Part shown: positions 1 to 9,900 of the stretch, one piece after another
How positions within the stretch are numbered: position 1 is the first letter of the stretch
How the letters are laid out: every line of letters begins with the position of its first letter
Assembly (NCBI RefSeq): GCF_003369915.1
Contig: NC_046674.1
Coordinates: forward strand, 15,872,001 to 15,936,000
From: Drosophila miranda
Taxonomy: Eukaryota > Arthropoda > Insecta > Diptera > Drosophilidae
Length of the DNA: 64,000 nt
Direction of reading: 5' to 3'
Program-made: the position numbers and the translations under genes
Notes under the pieces: generated by a model
Told to the model about the DNA's origin: nothing
Seen by the model: the letters and a program-made list of their open reading frames with translations, nothing else
Database searches by the model: none

Positions 1-3000
1 TGACAAATTAACATGAGCAACCTGCCCCAGCCCCACTCTGGACTCCATTGTTGCTGCCTGTGTTGCGGCAGCTGCTGCTCCATTGTGGATGCTCTGTATG
101 AGCGTTCACTTGGGGGCTTGCTGGGTGTCGGAGAAAACCTATTTATAAATGTTGGTTGCTCCTGGAAACTGGTTTCAATTAAGGGTAGTTCATACCTCAG
201 CAGATACTCATAGTTTCAATTTATGATTTGTAGCCTTAGTAAGCGAGTAAGCTAAAACCAATTAGGGAAAGTCCTTCACCTACTTTTTGTCTATTTACTC
301 CATTTTACAGGGTATCTGCTAAGCCCTGTGACCTGAGCGTAGGTAACGAACTGGAAATGCTCTTAGAATTTCCGCTTTATATCAAATATAAAAAATGACT
401 GCTTTTAGACGTATTTGACAAAATTTCTATGTCACTCACACTCCTCGGACTCTATCCTACAGATGTTCCTCGGCACAGAACTCCGTATAGAGACATATAA
501 TTGCATAAATCAAACTCAAACATGCAACATGAAAAATCGCATTAATTTATCTGCTCACTGCTCATACAGACCGTGCCACTGCCACTGCCACTGTCACTGT
601 CTCTGCCTATTTGGGGCACATCATCCTCCAGACGCTGGGGTAACATATCCGCTTATGTCAATTTTTTTTTTTTTTTTGCTACTTGGAGCGGCAGCATCAT
701 CAACGATGGTCCCCACCTACATACATACATGCCTACATACATACATACTTGCTGCTCCTCATCCTCATCCCTGCCACTTCAGCCAGTTGTCACTGTCAGT
801 TTTAGCTTCCAGTGTTTTGTCACTGGAATCCCGTCCCACTCCTGATTCTCACCCCAGATTCCCCCTCCTGTCCACGATGCCACTCCAATCCTAGCTCTCT
901 TCTGTCGCCTGGTTTGTTTGCTTAAATGCTACATTTACTTTATGGATTGTTGCTATATTTTTTCTTCAACTTGCAACCCAAAAATGGAATGGCGTATAAA
1001 TTTCACGTCAATTTTTATACACACACTCGTGGAGAGTGGAGTGGGTCTGCAGAAGCTCAGCTGGGTGAGCCCTTGACTGATTGTTGGCAGTCAGAACTTG
1101 CTTCCTTTTAATAACTTTCCCACACACAACGCATACTCCTACTCCTACGCCACTATACTGAAAGATACATACATATGTACATATGTACTCGTACACACTC
1201 GAACAGAGTGGGGATATCTCCGCTAATAACCTGGTTTTATTTTTTTTAGGTCGCCCACTTTAAGTGTCCTGTTCACGCTACATAGTTTAAAATTCTTTAT
1301 AATTGGATTGTAGCGTCTAAAGCTGAACCCAACCGGGCATGTTCCCTGGATCAGGACCCACATTTTTTATAGGCAGCCTCGGACGGTGCAGAACCGGGCT
1401 GGACCGAACCGAGGAGTTGTCGGCCGCATGTCAAAAGGATTTTACAGTTGACGCGTGCAAACCAAAACTGCTACAGACCCAGGCCCAGGCCAAACAGCCC
1501 CACTCAAACCCTTTTCTGTGCGCTCCTCCAGAGCATAGACAGAGGCCGTAACCCTGGACCCAGCACACAGCACCCATACCCAGATATGAAATGGGAGGGA
1601 GTCCTGGATGTGATGATATGTTTCATTTCACACGGCAACGGCTGGCAATCCTTTCGACCGCACCGCACAGCACACATCCCCACCACTTCACTCCCGAGCC
1701 ACAGGAGCCGAGATTTATGTTTTCTTGTAAACAAAATAACGGACATGCTTAAGGCTTTTCAGGCAGGGGTCGCTATCATATGTGTGAGGGGGTGCTCCAA
1801 GGTGTGGGTTGAGGATGGGAGCGAAATGGCCCGGCCTCAGGCCATTCCCCACTGTCAAACGGTATTAGGCGCATGTAAGCCTGCGTGTTCGATTTGGAGC
1901 TTTCTTTTCCGACTCCGACCCCTATCTGGATCGGATCATCAGGGATGTGTCTGACTCTCTACGAGGATACTCGCAGAGTATATATCTATATATATATGTG
2001 TGTGTGTGTGTATGTGGGGGGTGTTGGTTGGTATTTCTGTGGGTGAACCAAACGTAAAAATTAATTATTCAAAGGCGCATAAGATAACTGAGAAATCTCT
2101 TTCCTTTTCCTTCTTTTTGGCTACATTTCTGTATCCTATTTTGTTTTTTTTTTTACTTGGAAACGGTTTTTGCCTATCTATCATTAATGGATTGGCAAGC
2201 GTGCTCTAAATCTTAAATTACACGTTAAACTTCCTAGAAGTTTGAATAGAAATAAGCGCATTCTAAAGAAACTCAAACTTAATAGCATTGATTTAAATTT
2301 AAATGGTCCTAATAGCAGAGGTTGTAGTAGTACAAGTATTTGTAGTATTTGACAGCTTTTTAACTCCCAGTTGACCCACAAGCAGACACACACGAATACC
2401 ATATGATTCATAATCAAACCATTCCCCCTTAACCCCCGGTAGGAATACTCGTTATTTTCAATGTAGAGACATTCCGTGAACCCATGATGTATATATGTAT
2501 GTATGTTGCGTTTTGTCACATCTCCAACCACTTCTTGAGACAGTTGCTTTAAAGAACACTTCCATTCAAGGATAGTATATAGCAAAGCTCCTTCAAAGCG
2601 ATCCTAAATGAAAATTTGTGTAAGCCGCAACGAAAAAGTCCACTGAAGGAGAGTGTGCGACGATTGGCAATCGAATTTAATGCGCATTTTCTTTTAAAGT
2701 GTCAGCATCTGGGCACAGCACCACCCAGCAACCACGTCGCCTTTTGTCAACAACATCCACCCAATCTGAATCCCAATCCCAAAAGTGTAGCCGGAGCCGA
2801 TGCCGGAGCCCCAACCCAGCGAGCCGCACTAATCAACACAATTACGGAGCAGTCGAAGGAAAACTTTTATAATTGGATATGAAGACGCGCACATGCGTTT
2901 CTTTAAACTCGGCATTCCACTCCATATGCCGAGGGTCCAAATATTGTGACAAGAAAATGGAGCATCGTAGCTGGAAAAGGCATCAGTTTCAACTCCCATT

Positions 3001-4110
3001 TAGGCATCCGATCTCCGTCGCTCCGTACACTGAAATGCTTTGACAAATTATTTTTAAGCCAATTTACAACTTGAGAAAAAGTATCAGGAAAACATATCAC
3101 ACCAGGGAGGCGAGGCGTGGGATGGGAATAGCTCTGGATCCCCATGGGTGAGTGGGTGAGTGTTTGTGTAGGTGGGGAAAATATAATGCGGGGGATAAAA
3201 GTGTAAAGTTGACATCCCAGGCACATTACTCACTCGAGGTGCCAGCCATCCTGCCAGCCAGCCAGCCCATGAGCAGTGAGCAGCGAGCAGCGAGGACAGC
3301 CAACCAACCAACCGATTCCACGTCAAAACCGGCAGGGAGCGAAGAACAGAGACCAGAAATGAGCATGGCCAAGAGAAATGGTAATGCGGCCGTCTGAGAG
3401 CCGATACCTCCACTTTCCACTATCCTCCACTCCTCACTCTATCCAATCCTGAGTATATGCAGCATAGCAGTCGAGAGTTTGTGTGCACTTCTTTTGCAGC
3501 ATTTCCACAACGTCTCTCGACAAAATGTCGGCATCGTCCTCGGCGGAAACCATTAATTTTGTCACTTTCGGAAGTGCAAAGTGGAGAAGGTGCACATGGC
3601 AATCGCAATCGCTGGGCTGGGGCTGGGAGCTCGGCCAGTGACCATCCGACAGCAAAACAACTTTCAGCAATATTGAGAATCATGAAAAGGCAATTAAATC
3701 CGGCACCTGCTCCAGCTCGCCTGCCAGACAGACACGGAGAGATTCTCACTGGCGAGGGAGGACCTGCCATATGTGTACATCTTCCCCCCTGACTTCCAAA
3801 CAAGTTAATTGCTGGCCAGGCACTGACCGCAATCACCGCAGGGACAGCGAGAGCTCCCAAGCATGGGGGTCGCATGACACTTGAGAACGTTGAGGGGGCC
3901 ACGGGTCTGCTGACCGCAGAAACCGCACCGCATACGAAGTAGGGCCGTTTATAGTCAAATGTTGACTTAATAATTACAAATGCATAATTTAATATTCAGA
4001 AAGTATGAGCAAAACCGAGGGGAAGCCACGGAACCGACAGCCTAGTCAAGAGTATGAAATGATGCTTATAAATATAACAGTCAGTCTCAGTCTTTTTGGA
4101 AGAGTCGGAC
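1..4110. other. Left-flank non-coding region
   Basis: I see no supportable gene. Open frames here are short, overlap on both strands and have no recognisable domain or plausible splice chain. The stretch holds simple-sequence tracts (a T run near 661-677, TA/TG dinucleotides near 1979-2013, CCTGCCAGCCAGC-type runs near 3245-3320). It lies 3' of the minus-strand TMEM209 gene. An ATTAAA on the minus strand at 3993-3988, about 120 nt beyond the TMEM209 stop, is a candidate poly(A) signal. Confidence 0.5.
1979..2013. repeat. TA/TG dinucleotide microsatellite
   Basis: A run of alternating TA steps passes directly into alternating TG steps, then a short G-rich segment. It lies in non-coding DNA. 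Confidence 0.8.
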
Positions 4111-5879
4111 TCAGTTTTCAATAACGCACATGATGTTGATGCCACTCTTCCCCAGATTGACTCCCTCGAGCGCCGACTCCTGTTGCTGACGCATGTATAT
4201 GAGAAACTGAATGATGACGTAGAACAAGTTGTTTCTGTCGTATACGCAGTTGTGCAGTTCCTTGTCGCTGATAAAATTGAACTTGGGATTGAGCGGGCTG
4301 CCGCTGCAGAGGATGGCGCAGTGCGCCTTGTTGTGCACGGCATTCACAATGTCTTTGGTGGAGCGTTTTTCGTCGCGCATCAGTACATAGCGGCAGTGGA
4401 AGGGCCGCCCCCCTCCCTGGGGCATCGGCATCAGTTGGCTGTCCAAATACACGCAGAACAGATGGAATATAATCTGTAAGGAATAAATTAATGAATGGGC
4501 TTAACAGGTAATAGTTTCTATGGCTTGTTTCTTACAGCTGCATCTGTGGGCAAGTGCTCGCCCCAATCCTGGCCGTTGTGCGCATTGCCAGAGTTCCAGC
4601 GAAAATCGGCTAGGCAGGAGCCCTGCGAAAGCTCCTTGATGCGTTGAACCAAATATTCTTGATTGCTGAAGGTATCGAGAAAGGGCAGCAGCATGGGCAG
4701 AATGGGGGCACATGTCTGTACAAATTGTTGGTTATCGGCTGTTTTTCGCAGACGCTCCAAGCTCACGGCTCCTATTTTCAAGTCGTGGAGGCCACGCTGC
4801 CGAAACATTTCGTCCACATGGTTGATCTCCTTCACCAGGCGTTGCAGTATGGTGGTGGAGATCCACTAAAGAAAAATGTAATTAGACGTAACTTTTGGCA
4901 CAGTGAAAATTGGCATACATTTCTGAGGTTTGCCACATACTGCGACAATTTGTCCGTGGAGATGCGATTGATGACTTCAGAGTTACTGTCCTTGAACTGG
5001 AACGAGCTGAACTCCTCAATGGACGTGGGCGCGTTTTCGGTGGAGACCGGTGGTGGCGGCGCCAGTTGATAAATTGTTTTCAACCTGTTCAACTGTTGGT
5101 TGCAACAGTTCCAGAACGAATTAGCCGAGCTCGTGTGCTGAACGTTTGGCCCATCTGAATTCTCCAAGATGCTCCGTTGACGCCGGGCATTCTTCATCAA
5201 TGCAGGCAGCTGGCGGGCATCTGTGAGGAAGTCATCGTGCCGCACCTCTGCATAGGGAGAGTCATCGCTGAAGTTGCTGACGTTCAGGGAACTATTCTGC
5301 ATCATCGGCGAGGTGCTGTACGAAGCATTCTGCATATGCTGATGCTGTTGGGGAGTTCTTGTGATGCTCGGACTGCGACGCAGCGATTGAGAACCCCAGC
5401 AGGAGTCCTCGAACGATGAATGCCAATTGATAATGGGCGTGTCATCTTCAAAATCGGTGTCTACTTCATAGCAACGCGGCTTTTTCACCTTCTGTGTGAT
5501 GATGGTTCTGAAAGAGTTGTCTTAAGGACCACGAAAAAATTAGTAAATTGCTAAATATAACCTGAATCAACTCTTTACCATCATGGCCATCCAATAGACA
5601 CTTTTGCACATTTGTCCCAATCACCTGGCCGCCTCTAAACCATAACCACAAATACTTGCCCAGGCAGGCCACCGCGCTCAGGGCTGTCAAAGTGGCTACG
5701 GAGCACTCTGCCATGAAGAAGTAACCCTGCCGCAAGGACGGGCACGTCTGAAACAAGTCGAACAGGAGCAGTGACAGGATGACCACGTTGAATGAGCACC
5801 ATTTAAGGTATCTTTTGGCCTGGGCGCCGTGGAGGCGCAGATCTAAGCTCTTTTGCACAATTGGTGAGCTGTATGACAT
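4111..5879 (-). CDS. TMEM209: TMEM209 family membrane protein (fly orthologue of human TMEM209)
   Basis: Inferred exons on the minus strand are 5879-5579, 5520-4919, 4865-4536 and 4473-4111, giving 531 aa, close to the human protein. Introns are 58, 53 and 62 nt; the first uses a TTAAG acceptor, the only nearby one I found that keeps frame. The start is a true ATG at 5879. Two hydrophobic segments lie at about residues 27-45 and 53-82, followed by a Ser-rich linker. The C-terminal half carries the family signature: NQEYLVQRIKELSQG, FRWNSG, LPTDAA, CVYLDSQL and a terminal LGKSGINIMCVIEN, matching the human domain order. From family knowledge, TMEM209 is a nuclear-envelope protein reported to contact nucleoporins; the region is classed with the cytochrome b561 N-terminal-like family. 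No enzymatic residues are evident. The promoter holds motif 6 sites. Confidence 0.93.
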
Positions 5880-5994
5880 TAAAATTTGATGGTCAAGTTA
5901 AATAGTACTTCGTAATCTTACCATGTGTTCCTGGGGTAATTCATGCTGTATTATTTATGAAACAAAATTCCAGAATAATGCCGAAAAATTGGCG

Positions 5995-6083
5995 GTTTGA
6001 CCGTCGTGATGTGACCGTCGGACCCGCAGAAATATACCGAAAGATACCGTCTCATTTTAAAAATATACCGTAAATATACTGAC
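5995..6083 (-). promoter_or_regulatory. TMEM209 core promoter with Ohler motif 6 sites
   Basis: Read on the minus strand, two exact matches to Ohler motif 6 (KTYRGTATWTTT) occur at 6083-6072 (GTCAGTATATTT) and 6041-6030 (TTCGGTATATTT). They are followed by imperfect copies of motif 1 (CGGTCACATC near 6017, CGGTCAAAC near 6003), 120-140 nt upstream of the ATG. Motif 1 is bound by M1BP and marks broadly expressed TATA-less fly promoters. The block is nearly the same as the promoter of the gene at 23369. Confidence 0.75.
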
Positions 6084-7319
6084 GAATTGAAGTTCTATTA
6101 TACATACTCCTCGTTTTTGATATTCCGTCGAATATTAATAGCGAGATAGATCTCTCTGCCCTGCCCACATAATTGTATCCAATTAATGAATCAATTTTCT
6201 ACCTGACTGGCTTATTTTAACCACTTGTTTTTATTGGATCTTGTATGAAAAAAGGTTTTAGCGAAATAGTTCACACAAAAAAACGAAAGAGGATAGAAGT
6301 CGTTCATATTGTTCAATTTTTATATTTCGTTCAATAATTCAGGCTAAATAAAACTAAGGTTCTGCCTACATAATTTTAGGCCGATGATGAATACATTTTC
6401 TTCAAGATTGGCAAGTTTTAGTCTGCTTTTTTTTGTATTTTGGCCACCAACGCGACCATTTTTGTAACTAGCCGATTTCGTCCACAGGTGTCGCCCTACG
6501 AAAACTTCTCTGTGTAGTTGCCAATTAGCAGTTATGATTGAAATTGCAATTGTTCCATCTCATTTAAACATGTTTTTAAGCAGAAATCTAAGAGTTATGG
6601 ATATATTAGTTTTGTGCTGGATGCGTCTGACACCCAGAATGAAGCGTATTCGACCGCATTAAGTATGTTTGACGCCTAGTTCACAGAGACTTTAGAAGGC
6701 ACACTGAATCATGTTTTTTTCAAATTTTTTCCACGCTCCTACTGCTACACAGAGGCCACAAATCGGTGGCATCCAAAATTTTGAAGATACAAGAAAAGCG
6801 AAAACACAAAACCATCTACAATATTTTCGAATCTGGATGCTACCCCTTCCATGCGTTTGCTCATACATTCTCTATCTCACACACTCTTTTTCATGTAGAA
6901 ATAATCTCCTAGCATACTGGAGCGAGATAGAAACACAGCTGACTTGGTGTGAGAAGTGAAAAAGAAAGAGATAGAGATAGATGTAGATGTAGCGGGATAA
7001 AAAACCGTACCGGAAAAATTGTAAAAATAAAATATTCAAAAATAAATCGGCGCCAAAATGCACTTGCTTGTATATTTCAACCAACCAATCAAAATGGATG
7101 CAACCGTCGGCCGCTTCGGCATTCGAGGCGTGGTTCGAGGCGCATGATCTTTGCTCCCAAGCCGATGGACCACAAATGGGCTATACTTGATAGAGCTTGG
7201 ATGCACTAAAATTAGGTGAAAGATTTTATAGAATACGAAAATTCTGAGGTTCTGAGATCGGAGTTCCAAATAAATCGGAATGTTCTTCTTACAGGTCCGT
7301 GCCCAAAGTCATATCATTA

Positions 7320-7450
7320 ATATCACTTATCTTTTGGTTAATGCTGTTGTAGTGGCTTAACGGGCTGCGACTTCCCGACTGCCTGCTTCCCGGCTTTTGG
7401 TTTCTTGGCGTTCGGTTTGAATTCTATTCGGAATTCAATTTCATTATTCC
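7320..7450. repeat. Dispersed repeat, copy 1 of 2 in the window
   Basis: This segment and 31430-31560 align by eye in the same orientation. Both carry CTTTTGGTTRATG, a GGCTTAACGG core, 'gacttcccgact', 'cttcccggcta/tttggttt' and a terminal T-rich 'ttcattattccta/tttt'. Identity is high in blocks with small indels, as expected for old copies of one transposable element. I could not assign the family. Confidence 0.65.
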
Positions 7451-7909
7451 TTTTTATTTATATTTATTACTTCTTAATACGCTAGGCAACAAAATCAAAC
7501 TTTGATTTACGCTTCAGCCAAATCAACTTTTCCTAATAGATTTGGGGCTGTAAAACTTTATAATGATCTATGGTTTTTTCATTATTTTTAACTTTATCAA
7601 AATGTTTTTTCAATGTTTTTTCAAAGGAAGATTCACATAATTTAAGTATCTTTCATCTGGTTGTTTTAAACTATGCAATTCTAAAAAGCTAATTAATATA
7701 AGTCGGACCCAAAACTTTTAGTATTAATTTAATATTAAGCATATAAGTGCAAAATAAATAATTTGCTTGCGAAGTTTGCAAAAATTGTTTACAATTAATT
7801 AATCGATTAAATAAATTATTTATTTTGTATTAATATTTGATATATTTATTTTATTCTTATTCATTATATATTAATTAACTACTGTTAAACCTTTTCTGTT
7901 GAGCGGAAC

Positions 7910-7980
7910 TGTATATGCTGAGTATCGGGTATACAAGTAGAGTCGCGGCCCTTGTGGCACTCACAACGTTCCCGCTCGTT
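7910..7980 (-). repeat. Fragment of a dispersed 'GAGTATCGGGTATA' repeat family
   Basis: It contains GAGTATCGGGTATA followed by an AGTCGCGGCC...CTCACAACGTTCCCGCT segment. The reverse complement recurs at 19430-19490 (AGCGGGAACGTTGTGAG, then GCCGCGACT and TATACCCAATACT). The TATACCCGATACTC-type end is typical of degenerate transposon fragments scattered in Drosophila genomes. Confidence 0.6.
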
Positions 7981-8310
7981 TAGAAAAAATACAATTAAAA
8001 AAAAATTAACACAAAAAAAATATTTATTCATTAATCGGAAATAACTATTTATATAAAAATGTGATCTGCATCGAATTGGTCAAATTGGTCGGATAATCGG
8101 AGCGTCTGTAGATCTATTTTCTGAGCTATTTATGTTTTTGAACCAGTCCAGTAAATTTGATTTGGAAGTCTAAAATGCTCACTCCTGGTTTTAAAACGAT
8201 TTTCATTTTGATTTCTAATTTGTATCCATTTATTAATGCACGATTGGGACTGCTCTTTTAAATGGGAAAAGAATAGGAAAAAAATAGAATTTAAGGGTAA
8301 AGGGACGTTC

Positions 8311-9255
8311 CTATAGTCGAAGAGCACGTCTTCGTCTCTTCCGCCTGCCCACAACGGGTGGGCCGACTCCCACTCCGACTCCCAGGCCTGGAACCGGGGC
8401 TAGTTGCAAAAGCAGGGGATTGTTTATCAGGGCTGCAGCTATGCCCAAAACTGTTGCACTGGCCAGAGGAATGAGGAAGCTCTTGGCCAGCAGAGCTTTG
8501 GGGGAGATTTCTGGTGATCCTTTGTGCGATACGATCTCGTGAGAGTCGATTGGATACGAGCTGTAGGTGTATTCTATACCAGGTCCGGCATAATGGCCCG
8601 GCTCGGGCCGAGGCCTGTAGACTTGGTATGGCGGCCCTCCTACTTCGACACTAGATCCGTATTCGTGACTGGGGACTGGTCCCTGTTCGTATCCGTGTGC
8701 GGGTCCTGGTCCGTAGTCATATGGATAGGGATGACCTTCATAGGCATAGCTTTTGCCTCCTGATCCGCTTCCACTGCTTCCGTAGTGACCTATGGATTAT
8801 GGCCGATAGAACTGATGGCCTTCTTCACTCGACTTTTGGATGATCTTACCCACGCTAATCCGATCCTGAAGGGGACGACCTCCTTGGCGCCACTTATCGT
8901 AGGCCTCACTGAGATTCTCTTTAAAGCCACCAATCTTGGGTGTGCCTCCAAGGGGAATCGCTCCAATCGGCTTGGATATAAATCCAGCTGCAGTGTTGTC
9001 CAACTTTGGGATCGATCCTGGTCCTCGATAAAACTCCGGGGGTGGATCGTAACTCTTTGCTGCTGCTGAAGAGACTGCAGTCTTCAGAGGGACACTGGCC
9101 TGACGTTTCTGTGGAGGCTTTAGCGGTGTCCAGGAGTCCGCTGTCTGAATGACAGCACTCGAATTCTGCTCCTGCGCGGATACCAGAGACAGCCAAAGAC
9201 AGATACACCAGCAGAAGCTGGATACAGGCAGTAGATTCTGTTTCAAAGCAAACAT
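8311..9255 (-). CDS. Secreted Gly/Tyr/Pro-rich protein, unrecognised
   Basis: Two inferred exons, 9255-8850 and 8789-8311, encode 294 aa. The 60-nt intron (donor GTAAGA, acceptor CATAG) keeps frame and removes an in-frame TAA at 8799-8797; unspliced reading would stop after 152 residues. An N-terminal signal peptide ends near LVSAQ. The body is polar with FYRGPG and PIGAIPLGG; after the junction comes a Gly/Ser/Tyr/His/Pro-rich segment (HYGSSGSGSGG, YPYDYGPGP). A hydrophobic stretch near the C terminus (FLIPLASATVLGIAAALI) precedes Gly-Val repeats and an Arg/Lys-rich end. This composition resembles insect extracellular or cuticle-associated proteins, but I do not recognise the gene. TATA and initiator upstream support the start. 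Confidence 0.8.
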
Positions 9256-9295
9256 TTCGACTGTGATCGCGGCCTGCAGAAGCAGCGTTTATATG
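9255..9295 (-). promoter_or_regulatory. TATA/Inr promoter of the secreted-protein gene
   Basis: On the minus strand TATAAA occupies 9293-9288. A TCACAGTC initiator-like sequence lies about 30 nt downstream, giving a 5' leader of only about a dozen nucleotides before the ATG at 9255. The spacing fits a focused TATA promoter, typical of tightly regulated tissue-specific genes. Confidence 0.65.
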
Positions 9296-9900
9296 AGAGC
9301 AGGTGTCTCCCAGCCGCAGGGAATATGTCATAATTTCGTGGCATTACAGAGTGGCGTCAAATTGCGGGCTGACGGCAATTTAGGCCTGAGATTGTTGTAG
9401 CCGCTTCGCTGGCATTGAGATTGAGACGCCGCCTGCAACTGCGCCTGACATGGGCCACTATTAGTGCCGCCAGCTTGGGAGTCGAGGGAGTTCTTTCTTC
9501 ACTCTTTCATCAGGCCTTTCATCAGCGGGGGCAACGGGCGTGTAGTTGCCAATTTGCGCCCAGTTCCACTCCCACTCCTACTGCCACTCCCATTCCCGCG
9601 TTATTGAAATAAAAGCATTGGATGAGCACCACTCGCACTCGTGGGCACAGAAACTAAGTAGTGGAATTATTCGCGCCCTCGACTACGTGGCAATAGAAGC
9701 TCAAATTTAATTAAATCATTTATCGTTGCTTAGATTGGTGGAGACACCGTCTGTCGTTTTAGGCGCAGGGGAATGCTCTGAAAGACTATTTTCTTAGCTA
9801 ATATCCAGCAGAAACCACAAAGCCCCCAAAGCCACGTTACGAAGATATCTGACATTTGTATAAAGAATTGTTCATGTGAAAAGGTTTGGTATTTTTATTT
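9256..9900. other. Spacer between the secreted-protein gene and the channel gene
   Basis: Apart from the TATA/Inr promoter at its left edge and the channel gene's poly(A) signal at its right edge, I see no gene here. It likely serves as upstream regulatory sequence for the gene ending at 8311. Confidence 0.5.
9894..9899 (-). terminator. Candidate poly(A) signal of the polycystin-like gene
   Basis: AATAAA on the minus strand begins one base after the TGA stop at 9903-9901. If it is used, the 3' UTR would be only about 20-40 nt. Confidence 0.5.

Larger units (their letters stand above)
5880..8310. other. Intergenic repeat-rich region
   Basis: Apart from the TMEM209 promoter this AT-rich stretch shows no coding gene. 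It includes a segment at 7320-7450 related to 31430-31560, and an inverted fragment at 7910-7980 of the family also seen at 19430-19490. A minus-strand AATAAA at 8234-8229, 77 nt beyond the stop of the gene at 8311-9255, is a good candidate poly(A) signal. Confidence 0.6.

Noticed and set aside
8797-8799. Stop-codon readthrough: the frame of the secreted protein stays open for 161 codons past an in-frame TAA.
   Set aside because: A consensus GTAAGA donor at 8849 and a CATAG acceptor ending at 8790 define a 60-nt intron that removes the TAA in frame; splicing is the simpler explanation.
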